NCBI GenBank assembly: GCA_026874595.1
Contig: CM049307.1
Location: 47,901,678-47,965,677 of the forward strand
Origin: Sipunculus nudus
Lineage: Eukaryota > Annelida > Sipuncula > Golfingiida > Sipunculidae
DNA: 64,000 nucleotides
Direction of reading: 5' to 3'
Within the stretch, counting starts at the first letter, position 1, and each line of letters starts with the position of its first letter. Positions 38,167 to 50,745 of this stretch are shown here, piece after piece. The notes under the pieces are model-generated. The model was not told where the DNA came from. It was given only the letters and a program-made list of their open reading frames with translations, and searched no databases. Position numbers and translations under genes: made by a program.

Positions 38167-41100
38167 GGTTTTAGCCGCGCCGGTCGGGGGTAACCGCCGG
38201 GGACGGTCTGTACTGCCGGCCGGAACAAACTAAACATTTGTAACCCACAGACCGGCACAATAGATCATAAAGATCGTCAAAAAATCCAGCTACCAGCAAT
38301 GGAACTACAGTAATTTATTACCCCAAACTGTTAAATTTGTACCTCATTAGTATGTTAACAAATTTATTTGATCACGGCTATGGTGCAAACAAAATTGACA
38401 GGAGTCACTGATCACCTTAATATTACACATCAAATAAATAATTGGTAAACAAACAAGCAACGATCTTCGAAGGGTTTCACAGTTTGGACATGAAAGGAAA
38501 ACATCATTAGCCAGGGGTCTCTCACGGCGTACATCGGTGCGTAGCATCATTAGCCATAAGAAAATGGGCTATTGTTTTGTAATAATTCATGGCAACATTT
38601 AATTTATTTACTAACATATTTGTATGGATATCAGAATACGCCCTAAAAAAAGCAATGGTGATTTTCTCAGGGCGTTAATGAAATTAAATCCGGGTGCCAC
38701 CTGGCGGCAAGTGAACTTATTACAGCTGTGAATATGTAATCTCACCAGATTTATATATATATTTCAATAAATTAAATGTTTATTTTACAAGTTTGGTAAT
38801 TCCAGTGGAAAGAAATAAATGAAAAATATATGTTTATAATATTTCTAAATTGAGACGGGGGAATAACATAAAAGGAGAAAAAAAGTGATAGGTTTGAACC
38901 AGGGAAATAAGGTTAACTTTCTAACCGTTCATGCGCCTGTAACCAATCGGCCACAGATGCCAACGCAACACATATAAGTTTTTATTTGGGAGATTCTAAT
39001 AAGATTCATACAGCGGGGTAAAAAAAAAAAATTATTTCACGGACATTACCGGGATTTATCAAATAAAAACTCTAGAAGACAGCGGTATATCCTTTGTAGC
39101 TGCGGTTCAAAGCACTCTGACGATCTTCATTTAACCTTTGATGTCTTGCAGCACCAGGTCATGCCTGTGATCAGTGGTCCGTGCGAGGTTTGTCCCGAGT
39201 GGATTACCAGTATATGATCATCAGCTAATGTGATTTTTGTCCCAGTTACAAATCCTTCTTATTCTATTATTAAGTAAACAATATATTATCGATTAAAACA
39301 CATTTTTTACCACGAGTTCTATTGTTCAAATCACATTCATGTTGTAACAAGTCTGAAGCAAAGATGGCCCATCGGTATCAGTTAAGTGACAGTTTTTCCT
39401 GTTTACAAACATGAAGTCGCAAATCTGATAAAATTGTTCCGATAAATGTTTACAAACATGAAGTCGCAAATCTGATAAAATTGTTTCGATCATGGTACTG
39501 TCACGCACTAGGACATAAAGATGTCTTGTTATCAGGTGAACAGCGTCGACATTTGATTCATCTCAGCATGCAAAGCCATTTTAATCACAGCAACATATAT
39601 GGTTCATACGGACCGCCGGTGGTCACCGGCAATAGCTAATATCGGCACAGTATGTTGGTGTACGAATTCATATATGTATTATAGAAAAATATGTTTCAAG
39701 AAATTTATAGTGTGCGAACTAATGAAGGATACGAACTAATGTAGACATTACAGTATTGTTTACATCAACTTGTGTTATGCAGTTTGCAAGAGCTTAGCTC
39801 CCCATCTTCAGCTCTCAGTTCCTAAAATTGGCATACAATTAGATGTCTCCAAAATCCCTTACCATGCCAAGAATTTGGTCACTAGGACTTAATACCTTCG
39901 AGATATTAATGAAAAACTTCATTTTTCCATTGTTACACTTCAAGACTGCCTAATATCAAAACCACTGGTCTGACTTTAATCATATATAATATATATATTT
40001 TTCTATACATTCTCAAAGCACAAATGATGTCGGTATTGCGTAATTGTTTTAAGTTATGGGCCCAAACATAATGCACATTGTAAAAAATCAAGAAATATAT
40101 TTACTCCCTTTACAAGGGGATTGCTGAAGCTAGAGATTTTTTGTCAGGGATGTAACATTATTTAATCAAGATTCAATTGAAAACCCAAAATTATTTCTGA
40201 ATTTTTCAAATTTTATAAGTTATTAGTATAAATATAAAATTAGTACCTTAAATTTTGCCCAACTTTGACCATGGCACGTTTGTTTCCTGTGAGCACTGTT
40301 GATTCAATTTTCATATCATGCACGCATAAGGATTTCAGCTTTTTAGTTTAGCAAGCTGAAGGAAATTGGCCAAAAATTGTAGCTTTTATTAATGTTTTTA
40401 TGAGACCATGTCAGACCTTGGCTCTCTCAAGCCCCTCTTGAGTCACCTGTATGTTGACCTTGTTGAACTTTCAGCAAATTATGCATGCTTGACGTGAGGC
40501 ATTCACTGGGGCAGCCAGGCAGCTTATGGCCAGCCACAGTTGATCCAGGTGTCCAACCCAACTCATCTAGTAGTTTTTACCAACAACATAACAATAAACA
40601 ATAAATTAATAAATTTTTATTGATTTTAATAACAAATTAAAGAAGAAATTTGTTAGTTTATAATAACAGGAAATGAACTCGCAGTTACTGATGATATAAG
40701 AATCTTATATCGATTGATAGAATGTCACATATTCCAAATAACACCATGCAGTATTTTTCAGTTCAATTTTAATGATAAAAAAGTAAATCATATTATTCAT
40801 TACTAATCATTAGGGATCATATGAAGGAAATTAATGATAGACAAAGATGCAGTTGATAATATTAATCTAGATTCCTACTGTGTCTTATGTATACATTGAT
40901 GTGAAATTAGTCCAAAATGAATATATTACATTATTTTTTTTAATATAAATAAAAGCCATAAAACCAGGTACTTATGATCATTATTTAATTGTGTGAATTT
41001 TGTATATTCTGGATTCTCAACATCATTGTTTGGTGAAAACTATATAAATACCAGATATGGTGCAAATACTTTGCAACTGAAAATTAAATACTAATATGAA

Positions 41101-44100
41101 TATGTACTCCATTATAAAATTTCTTGCATAAAGAATGGGAATTCAGGTAAAAATGAAAGTATATGAATACCAGTGCAAATACTTTCAAAATGTATTCATG
41201 AATGCATTCATGAATATATTCTTTAATATTATTTTAATAATCATTTCAGTTATATTTCATTTAAAAAAATCATACGATTCTCTTATTATTTTTAATAAAA
41301 ATTATGTTTGGGACAATATTTGTAATTTTTTTAATAAATAGTTAAACTCTTATATTATATGTTCTGCTTATAAGTTATATGGCCAAGTCAAAATCTGTGT
41401 GACAATAGTACTCCATTTGTTAATAATATAAATGAAATCAATCCTCTTCCCTGTCTCCAAAGGTATTATCAAAATCATACATAAGCTAAAGAACAACAAC
41501 TCATAATACAGCTTATTTTTATTACAACACTAAACCTGCATGTGCCTCATTTCTAAATCATATTTTTTATCATATATAACAGCTGAGCGCCGTGACCCAT
41601 AGGTCCCTTGTTTAAAACGAGTTGTTCTGCAGAATATTGTATCTAGGTTTTGTCATTCATGACCTTAGATATGAAGGCCATTGTTTTGGTTTCACAGATT
41701 ACCTGGTGTGTGGCAAGAGAAGTACCAGTTATTCTACTACTTCTCTTCCTGGTATTATTCAACTGTTGCTTTAACTTATCAGATATATAATTGTAAACCA
41801 GCACTCCAGTGAATAAGTAAGGACACTGGAAATTACTGAATTATAAAACATGGTAATTATGGTTTTGTCAATATTAAGCTTTCTTAGATAATAAAGGTAA
41901 TATAATCTTTTGTTTGCTTTCTTGGATTGATTCAACACATGTTCTTTCCAATTCAGATTTCTGTCAATAATACATCCTAAGTATTTATAATTTTCTACAA
42001 TATCAACAACTTCATTTTTGATAGCAACTGGGGTAATTACAGATTTTGATCTGTTTATATATATATATATATTATACTGTATGTCTGTAGTGTATGTTTC
42101 ATTATTTCCATATATACAGCGTAAGTATCCAGTATACTGGATACCGCCTCATAAAAAATTAAAGTAAATACTGGAATGTAAAATTCCTGCTGGTAAAAAT
42201 AATTTATAAAATCAAATAAATATTATGTTTATGAAAAGGAACCTTATATATTAAAGGCAGAATATAATGACAAGAAAGTTAGCAAAAAAATGTTGTTTTT
42301 TACTGAAAACAGTACTTACTGTTAAATACTTTGTAAGCCAAGCACTTGAAACATTCTGAGAATCTACAACTATGAACTGTATAATCTTTACTAGAGAGCT
42401 GCACTGCAAGCAGTTGATACATTGTAACAAATGATCTATTGTGGATACCAAGTTTTGGGTATTTTGTCAAAATATATATATGTATTAATTTGTCCATTTC
42501 AGTCAGACAGTCCTACCTGATGAGTGCAACAACATTTTGCACGAAACTACGTAGTAGTAAAATGTCTGAAAATACTTGATTCGTCTTCTTTTTGTATTAT
42601 ATATATATATATTTATTATATATATATATATTACAATAAAATAAGGCAGTTTTCAAGAAGAACCAATTTTATTTTTAGATGTCTTGTAAAATGTAATTTC
42701 AAAAGGGCATAATAACCTATATGTCTTATATTGGATGGTTACCATGTGAGTACTTACTACTGACAAAACAAAGATTTTGAAAATATTTACATGAAATGAT
42801 TGATCCCTCTGTAGTGGAGTGGACTTCAATTTTCTTCTGTATACAGGTTATCAGACCATGAAGCCTGTGTACAACTTGGGCAAGAGATAGCTGAGAAGAT
42901 AAATGAGAGAAACAAACAGCCAAAAGGCACTACTGGGTATTCAAGGGTAAGCAAACTTTATTTTTTTTCTGTTGCACATAATTTAGCACATGTTAGAATG
43001 TAAATAAAATAAAATCTGCTGAAACACTGCTGAAAAACAAATGACTTCATTTATATAAACCTTATTTCATGTATAATTAGATGTATGTAGGCAGAAGATA
43101 ATTTTAGTGTGCTTGCAGATGGAGATTTTTTTGTAGAAGCCATAAATTATTGATTGTTTATAGTTTGAATTTGTTAAAACGTTATAATGTGAGATTTGTT
43201 CCAGTATATAGACCTTCATATATGTTATATATGTCATACATATAAAAACCAAAGTGCTTAATTTCTGTAAAATTACTAACTTGAGTAGATTCTTTTTTTT
43301 TTTATTTTAAAGAAATTAATAACAAAGCTACCTATTCCTTGTCACTTTTGCCTTTGGCTGATATGTTGTGCTAATCCTCATATGATATCCTGTTTCAGAG
43401 TTCAGCTCACATCAGAACATCTTTGCAGAAGTTTTCCAGGGACATCCGATGTCTCAAGGAGCACTTACTCAGGGCATCTACACAGCGTCAAGTGTATGTT
43501 TTAACACTTAACTAAAAAGTTATTGGACAGAGGGTTTGCATAATATGTTGAATAATCAGGTTATATCAGTTGATGCAGGTTAACTGATGTGATTACAGAG
43601 AAATTTGAATATTAAATAATTTAATATAGGACACCTTTAAAAAATATATATAATCTTCATATATCAGTACTATAGACAGAGGCACATTATCAGATGTGCT
43701 GATTGATTTCATAAATTTCTCCCTCATTTTTCTATACCTATAATTTGCTAAATAGCTTACCTTAATACTCTCTCTTGAGTATTGTAATATTCTCTATGGA
43801 ATATTGTTACCAGTCACTAAATAATAGGTGGTATTTCTTACTTATTCACAGTTTCAGTGGTACCAGGTGAAACTATTTAAATAAAGAAAGTTTCTGTTGT
43901 CAATCAAATATATATATTTTTCAAGTGAAAAATTTGTGGACCTGAGCTGATATGAACATTTCCTAGAGAACCAGGCCTACTGAACAGAATCAGAAGAAAT
44001 TTTTTCTTACACTTAATAGTGATCTTCATATATTAATTCTTGTGGCATATACATGAAAACCCTAATTTCTGACCACCCAGCAAATTGGAAAATAATTAAC

Positions 44101-47100
44101 CAACATGATATTCCCTGTAACACTAAGAAATTTGGTAGTCTTAAAGTTGTTCATTTGAGTGGGTGTTTTCTGTACGGTATGGGATCAAGAGTAATTTACT
44201 ATTGCTTCAGAGAGGTCATATGCATTTTGAATCATTATTAAATAAAAATTTACCTGAGATTCCTGAGATGTTCTTACCATGTGTTAAAACATTGACTTTT
44301 ACTATCTTATAATGTGTAATAATCCTAGATTAATATTATATATATTATTATATATAATATTATATAGAACTCATCGTGAACTCGAGAGGAGACAGATGCT
44401 GTTAGACAGTTTATCCACCAGGGAGCGCCAGCTGGATGAAGCATTCCGTAATGAAAGCCATAGCAGGTGTGTGAGGTCATACTATTTATTAAGTCATATG
44501 CATGGTTCCCCACCTCATGGAAAGACCTGGAATATAATTGCATTATGGAATGTGTAAAATCTTCCTAGAAACTCCTGGAAAGTCAGCATTTGGCAGGCAG
44601 TGTTTTTGAGCACTGTGTCTGTGCAGTACACAAGCTGACACGCCTTTATAACATGACCATTGCAAAATCTTTTTAAGTCATTGGATGTATATACATGTAT
44701 GATAATAGATATTCTGTAAGCTTGAAGCAGTTATGAATCACATGCACTTATTTTCATTAAGATGAAATTATTTTTAAAAGTAATTTCATGTTTATTGTAC
44801 ATATGTATATGAAGAGTAATCAGTGTAAGAGTAGAAAAATGTACAGATAATCAATGAACCTCTGGAAAACTCTTGGAAATTTGGCCAGTGTTTCCTGGAA
44901 ATTTGGCCAATGTGTGGGAACCTTGACATTATTTCATGCTCTGTCATATAACAGCTGATTTAAAATTGTTTCTAAGAATTTTGTATGACTGCTTTATGAC
45001 TGATTTTTATCAGAATGATAAGTTTTCAGGTTATTTTTATTTATTTCATTATCCAACAAGATTAGAATATATATTTTTGAGAAAGTGAAGATAGGATTTC
45101 AAAAGTACAGAGTAGGCTTGGTCAGATGATATATTTTAGGCATGTTATATAGTGGTGGGCTGATCATCGAGTTTTATCGAAAGTCAGTCGGTTTGCTGCC
45201 ACTTTCAAGCGCTCGATTACCAAAGGCAACTATCGATTACATCATAATAATGACTGTTTTCTTTCCAGAATGCCTTTATGTTATAGGCAAAAATGATTTT
45301 TCCATTTTTTACCACATTCCGTGCTTTATATAATGAGTCTGTGTTCCCAAATAACTTCAGTATGTAACTGAGTATGACTGAGGAGAATACCTGCATATTT
45401 TTTTGATAATTGCTTATATTTGTCTGAACTGATTAATAATCGATCATCAGTCGGTTTGCTCAAACTGATGATCGATTATGAAAAAGGAACTGACTCCCAC
45501 CACTAATGTTATATTGCAGAAGTACCCTCCTACAAGGAGGCGGGTTTGGGGGAGACCCATTTGGCTCCTCATCTCAGAACTCAGACTATATGAATGACTG
45601 GTCAGTTGGAGAGATACAGCAAAGGCAACAGCAAGCAATTGCAGGTTAGTGAAGTACACAGTTCTGGCAATTTAGTGCTGTCAGTGTTTACCTTTTACTT
45701 TTTCAAAAGGACTACTTACTTTTTTTGCTTTTTCATCCTTCCATTCATTCACTATATACTCATATTTCCCTCAAAATGTAATTCTTAAAGTGATAAAATC
45801 ATACTGTACACCAAAAGTACTCCGAAAAATTCCTGAACCTGTACTATCTCTGCACATATTAATTATATTTCTGGGTGACATTTTCTGAGCTGGTACTTGT
45901 ACCTTAGTTTCTGAAATATGTAAAATATGACCAGCCAAACGATGTAAGTCCTTGTATTACTGCACGTGATTCATAAAAAGTAATACTTGCTGAGGAATTT
46001 TTTTTTAAATTGATGTTTTAAAGCAATAAATTATACCTGTAGTAAAACCTCTGATTTCCACATCTTGTTTTCTGAAAATTTGTTTTTCAGAAATATAAAT
46101 TGAGGAACCAACATTTACTTCTGTTAACCAAAAAGAAGAAATACAACATTAAGAAAATATATTTTTCCTAAATTAACCAAATATGACATTGAAGATTACT
46201 TCCTTATCGGTGTTCACCCGTCTGTGATGAATAACACATGGCCCGTTCTTGAGAGCTATAGGCACTGAGCCTTCATGATGCATTCAATCATCTGATCACC
46301 TGTAAATGAACTGACATAACACTCTCACCCCTGTTTTAATCTTTCTATGATGCTATCTTTGTGTGTCTCCTTTGGTAACTCTCTCAAAGTTTGGTAAGAG
46401 TTCAAATCAACTATCTACACCTGCAGTAATTAGCCTACAATATTCACATGCTTTGTGTTAAACAACGCTTTTATGCAATGATGTCACACAGGTGCATCAT
46501 ATAAGAATACATGTAAAATCATTTACAGAAATTCTCATAGATGGCAGCACTAGTTAGCTTATAATAAGCTTGCCATGTGCAAACTATCATTATGGCTGCT
46601 TTGACCAAAAACTGTCAATTCATTTAATATAAACGCTACCCTTGCAAGCTGTATGTACATAGGAAAAGTTGCTAATTTTCTTTACAAATAGGTTACAGTT
46701 ATTTAAATGTTCTGATGAGATAACATAACTGGCATTAGCTATTATTTATTGGTACCTTGATATGCTCATGTGCACCTGAAGTAATAATAAACATACTGAA
46801 AATAATGATGAACTTCGCATATCCATAACCTCGCATATCCGAACGTATTCAAACTGTATTTAATAACTTTTTCCAGTTTACAGTGCTTTTATGTGTTGGC
46901 AAATATACATAAACAATGGACTGATTATCAATATATTTACACCAGAACAAGACCAAGGCCTGGACGCTTTGTCACACATTGTGGCCAGGCAGAAGAACAT
47001 GGCGGTGGACATTGGAAATGAACTTGAGGATCAGAATGGTGAGTTGTTTTGTTTATTTTTATGCCCCCGCCACAGTTACAGATCGAGTTCGCGTTTCGTC

Positions 47101-50100
47101 CCGGTTGACCTACTTTTGACCGTTTTACGGCTCCTAAACTTAGAAAATTTCATGAAAAATATGAAATTTCATGACAAATACACATGTATGGACTTTTTTC
47201 GCAGTGCCTGCAGATGTTGGCCTGATTTTTGGTGTGTGGACAGATATAGACCAGTTACAGATCAAGTTCGCGTTTCGTCCCAGTTGACCTACTTTTGACC
47301 GTTTTACGGCTCCTAAACTTAAAATTTTCATGAAAAATAGAAATATTCATGACAGATACACATGTACGGACTTTTTTTCGCAATGCCTGCAGATATTGGC
47401 CTGATTATTGTCGTGTGGGCAGATATAGACCAGTTACAGATCGAGTTCACGTTTCGTCCCGGTTGACCTACTTTTGACCGTTTTACGGCTCCTAAACTTA
47501 GAAAATTTCATGAAAAATAGAAATATTCATGACAGATACACATGTACAGACTTTTTTTCGCAATGCCTGCAGATATTGGCCTAATTTTTGGTGTGTGGGC
47601 AGATATAGACCAGTTACAGATCGAGTTCGCGTTTCGTCCCGGTTGACCTACTTTTGACCGTTTTACGGCTCCTAAACTTAGAAAATTTCATGAAAAATAT
47701 GAAATTTCATGACAAATACACATGTACGGACTTTTTTCGCAGTGCCTGCAGATGTTGGCCTGATTTTTGGTGTGTGGACAGATATAGACCAGTTACAGAT
47801 CGAGTTCGCGTTTCGTCCCAGTTGACCTACTTTTGACCGTTTTACGGCTCCTAAACTTAAAATTTTCATGAAAAATAGAAATATTCATGACAGATACACA
47901 TGTACGGCCTTTTTTTCGCAATGCCTGCAGATATTGGCCTGATTATTGTCGTGTGGGCAGATATAGACCAGTTACAGATCGAGTTCACGTTTCGTCCCGG
48001 TTGACCTACTTTTGACCGTTTTACGGCTCCTAAACTTAGAAAATTTCATGAAAAATAGAAATATTCATGACAGATACACATGTACAGACTTTTTTTCGCA
48101 ATGCCTGCAGATATTGGCCTAATTTTTGGTGTGTGGGCAGATATAGACCAGTTACAGATCGAGTTCGCGTTTCGTCCCGGTTGACCTTCTTTTGACCGTT
48201 TTACGGCTCCTAAACTTAGAAAATTTCATGAAAAATATGAAATTTCATGACAAATACACATGTACGGACTTTTTTCGCAGTGCCTGCAGATGTTGGCCTG
48301 ATTTTTGGTGTGTGGACAGATATAGACCAGTTACAGATCGAGTTCGCGTTTCGTCCCAGTTGACCTACTTTTGACCGTTTTACGGCTCCTAAACTTAGAA
48401 ATTTTCATGAAAAATAGAAATATTCATGACAGATACACATGTACGGACTTTTTTTCGCAATGCCTGCAGATATTGGCCTGATTATTGTCGTGTGGGCAGA
48501 TATAGACCAGTTACAGATCAAGTTCACATTTCGTCCCGGTTGACCTACTTTTGACCGTTTTACGGCTCCTAAACTTAGAAAATTTCATGAAAAATAGAAA
48601 TATTCATGACAGATACACATGTACAGACTTTTTTTCGCAATGCCTGCAGATATTGGCCTTATTTTTGGTGTGTGGGCAGATATAGACCAGTTACAGATCG
48701 AGTTCGCGTTTCGTCCCGGTTGACCTACTTTTGACCGTTTTAAGGCTCCTGAACATAGAAAATTTCATGAAAAATATGAAATTTCATGACAAATACACAT
48801 GTACGGAGCTTTTTTGGCAATGCCTGCAGATATTGGCCTGATTTTTGGTGTTGGCAGATATTGACCGGTTACAGATGGAGTTCGCATTTCGTCCCGGTTG
48901 ACCTACTTTTGACTGTTTTACGGCTTCTGAACATAGAAAATTTCATGTGAAATATATATTTTCATGACAAATACACTTGTACAGACTTTTCTTCACAATA
49001 CCTGCAGATATTGGCCTGATTTTTGGTGTGTGGGCAGATAATGACCAGTTACAGATCAAGTTCACGTTTTGTCCCAGTTGACCTATTTTTGACCGTTTGA
49101 CGGTGCTCTAACATAGAAAATTTCATAAAAAGGTGCACATGTATGGACTTTTTTTTGCAGTGCCTGCAGATTCAGGCCTGATTTTTGGTGTGTAGGCAGA
49201 TAATGATCAGTTACAGATCGAGTTCTTGTTTTGTCTCAGTTGACCTACTTTTGACCATTTGACTGCTCCTGAACATAGAAAGTTTCATGAAAAATATAAA
49301 TTTTCATAACAAATGCATATGTACTGACTTTTTTGTACTGATAATGACAGTTACAGATCGAGTTTGCGTTTCATCTCGCTTGACCTACTTTTGATTGTTT
49401 TACGGCTCCTAAACATAGAAAATTTCATGAAAGACAGAAATTTTTATGGAAAATGCACATGTATGGACTTTTTTTCACAATGCCTGCATATACTGGCATG
49501 ATTTTTGGTGTGTTGCTTGATAATGACCCGTTACAGATCGAGTTTGCATTTTGCCCTTGTTGACCTACTTTTGACCATACGACACCTCCTGAACTTAAAA
49601 AATTTTCCAAATTTTACAAATGTTTCTAATTTGCCCAAGGCGGGGGCATTCGTGTCGTTCCGACACATCTAGTCTAGGCTTCTTTTTGCTGATAGTGAAT
49701 CTAATTTTCAATTGCAATGCCACTTATACTTTTTAAAGCTATGATACATCTATAATATGGACATTTTATACATTTGGAACATAACTGAAATGAATGGTAT
49801 GTTCTGTTAGTGTTTCTAACAAGTAATGCCAGATGATTATTGAGAAAATAGTTGAAATATGCAGTACTTAGCTTTTCTTTTAAAAGTTTTGCACTCATAA
49901 TCTTAATATAACATATAATCAAATGAAGAACTACATCAAAATTATTTAATATTGTCAGGAATGTACTGTTTGCAATAACTGTTCTTATATCTTTAATAGA
50001 TGCCTTACTTTAAACTTAAAAATTTCATTTTCTCAGATAACTTTGGCCTGAATTTCAACCAACATGTATGTTCAGTGAATATGTTTTGTTGTCTAGTTTG

Positions 50101-50416
50101 ATGGCTGTTTGTGAATCATATGAAAATTTCATGTAAAAAATACAAATGTAATTATTTGACCAAAGTGATAATATTCAGTATCCATACAAGATTTTGAAGA
50201 ATTCATGAAGAAGCAGCTTTAATATTTAATGTTCAGCTGTAACATTTGGCTGTGCCTCAGGGATATATGTGAACTTTGTTGTAATCACTTGCTTATTTAA
50301 ATTTCTATTTCTAGAGTTGATTGATGACATCACTGACCATGTTGACAGGACTGACCACAGATTAATACAAGAGACCAGACATATTAGGATCATAGACAGG
50401 AAATCAAATACATGTG
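36571..50416 (+). CDS. STX8: Syntaxin-8 (Qc-SNARE), seven exons, last exon not found
   Basis: STX8 is a late-endosomal SNARE acting with STX7, VTI1B and VAMP8 or VAMP7 in endosome and lysosome fusion. Exons: 36571-36593, 42847-42946, 43399-43493, 44368-44466, 45520-45644, 46946-47038, 50315-50416. They total 637 nt, 212 codons plus one base, with all phases consistent. The start MSGETGRW joins LSDHEACVQLGQEIAEKI, aligning without gaps from the Trp with human STX8 (W...QEIAEKI). The SNARE motif runs from QDQGLDALSHIVARQKNM to RIIDRKSNTC, with the zero-layer Gln in LEDQN at about residue 177. The last exon seen ends at the Cys before the expected 20-25-residue membrane anchor. Confidence 0.94.
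36946..37065. repeat. AGATA-type microsatellite and AAAT-rich run
   Basis: 'gataagataagataagataa' at about 36952-36971, then 'aataaataagtaaatagata' type sequence. In STX8 intron 1. Confidence 0.85.
37241..37975 (+). mobile_element. Family-3 element, copy 2
   Basis: Best-preserved 5' palindrome of this family: tagctcagctgac-tataa-gtcatctgagcta, with one mismatch between arms. It is followed by a CCGT-rich stretch ('gtccgtccgtctgtccgtcc'). The interior matches the copies at 15855 and 39785. The 3' end is approximate. Confidence 0.75.
38095..38163. repeat. (AT)n microsatellite
   Basis: Long uninterrupted TA dinucleotide run between the family-3 copy and the GC-rich left end of the next element. 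The open frame across it is an artefact. Confidence 0.95.
38168..39644. mobile_element. DNA element with GC-rich ~40-bp inverted ends
   Basis: The left end (38168-38210: ttttagccgcgccggt, taaccgccgg, acggtctgta) is matched in reverse complement by the right end (about 39607-39644: tacggaccgccggtggt, caccggcaatagctaa) with mismatches. No transposase was recognised. It holds a tRNA-like segment and a short direct duplication of 'aaacatgaagtcgcaaatct' (39409 and 39456). Confidence 0.65.
38888..38962 (-). repeat. tRNA-like (SINE head) sequence
   Basis: On - an A box tggccgattgg and a B box ggttcaaacc are about 40 nt apart, with an intervening hairpin ggtta-gaaagt-taacc where an anticodon arm would be. 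The acceptor-stem halves do not pair, so it is tRNA-derived rather than a working tRNA. Confidence 0.5.
39785..40455 (+). mobile_element. Family-3 element, copy 3, degraded
   Basis: Interior blocks match the 37241 copy: 'ttatgggcccaaacataatg', 'taccttaaattttgcccaac', 'tttgaccatggcacgttt'. The 5' palindrome is eroded. Near the end is a hairpin ctcaag-cccct-cttgag. Confidence 0.65.
40456..41580. other. AT-rich intronic sequence, nothing recognised
   Basis: Part of STX8 intron 1. No exon, inverted terminus or conserved motif found; it could be the 3' part of the LINE remnant that follows. Confidence 0.4.
41590..42065 (-). pseudogene. LINE reverse-transcriptase C-terminal remnant
   Basis: On - one frame gives VDIVENYKYLGCIIDRNLNW then KEHVESI, and a shifted frame continues RKLNIDKTIITMFYNSVISS. 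Further on is RFKQGTYGSRR. The YKYLG-x-x-ID-x-x-LNW block followed by RKL...FYNS is the familiar C-terminal part of Jockey/RTE-type LINE ORF2 proteins. Frame changes and stops show it is dead. It lies in STX8 intron 1, opposite to the gene. Confidence 0.75.
45150..45505 (-). mobile_element. hAT-like MITE beside the STX8 exon 5 acceptor (356 bp)
   Basis: Termini tagtggtggg...cccaccacta are perfectly inverted. The identical 8-bp direct repeats atgttata (45142-45149 and 45506-45513) are a hAT-type target duplication. Same family as 6283-7180, opposite orientation. Only ttgcag separates the right duplication from exon 5 at 45520. Confidence 0.9.
47061..49672 (+). mobile_element. Family-1 element, copy 3, with 538-bp higher-order repeat
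   Basis: Begins 'atgcccccgccac' 22 bases into STX8 intron 6. The right arm of the palindrome is missing and the sequence jumps into a monomer. About 14 monomers follow. From 47100 to 48750 triplets of monomers repeat with a 538-bp period: identical variants such as 'gattattgtcgtgtgggc' recur at that spacing. The distal monomers are diverged. It ends with gtgtcg-ttc-cgacac and CTAG. Confidence 0.88.
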
Positions 50417-50439
50417 GTAAGTACAGATAACTCATATAT

Positions 50440-50745
50440 AAGGCGTCAATTTTAAACACCCACATCAAAAATTTTTATTTTGATTTTCAGTAGAAACTTA
50501 CCAATTTTGAGCTCCAGCTGCTTGGACATTTCTTTCAAGAAGATAAAATCATAAAACTTTGATAAAATTTCCTTTCTTATGTGGTGCTTTTACTTGTTTA
50601 GCAAATTAAACCTGTTATTATCACGCTTTTCCCTTATCATTTGACATTTTTATCGAAACATACAAAGAAATTTAAAATAAAAAAAATGCACGGGCATTGA
50701 TTTCTGGAATAAAGTGCCTGAGAACCAAACCTTATTTTTTTTTTG
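50440..50745 (+). mobile_element. Second copy of the 19149 MITE family
   Basis: Shares 'atttttattttgattttc', 'atttgacatttttatcgaaa' and 'gtgcctgagaacca' with 19149-19446, in the same order. The left terminus is eroded. It begins about 24 bases after STX8 exon 7. Confidence 0.75.

Noticed and set aside
37944-38258. 104-codon - frame with a Tyr-Ile run
   Set aside because: Crosses the (AT)n microsatellite; no domain.
38888-38962. Functional tRNA gene on -
   Set aside because: A and B boxes are present but the acceptor-stem halves do not pair; kept only as a tRNA-derived repeat.
46891-47298. 135-codon + frame starting MCWQIYINNG
   Set aside because: It reads through STX8 exon 6 (46946-47038) across its donor into the family-1 repeat. 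Only the exon part is coding.
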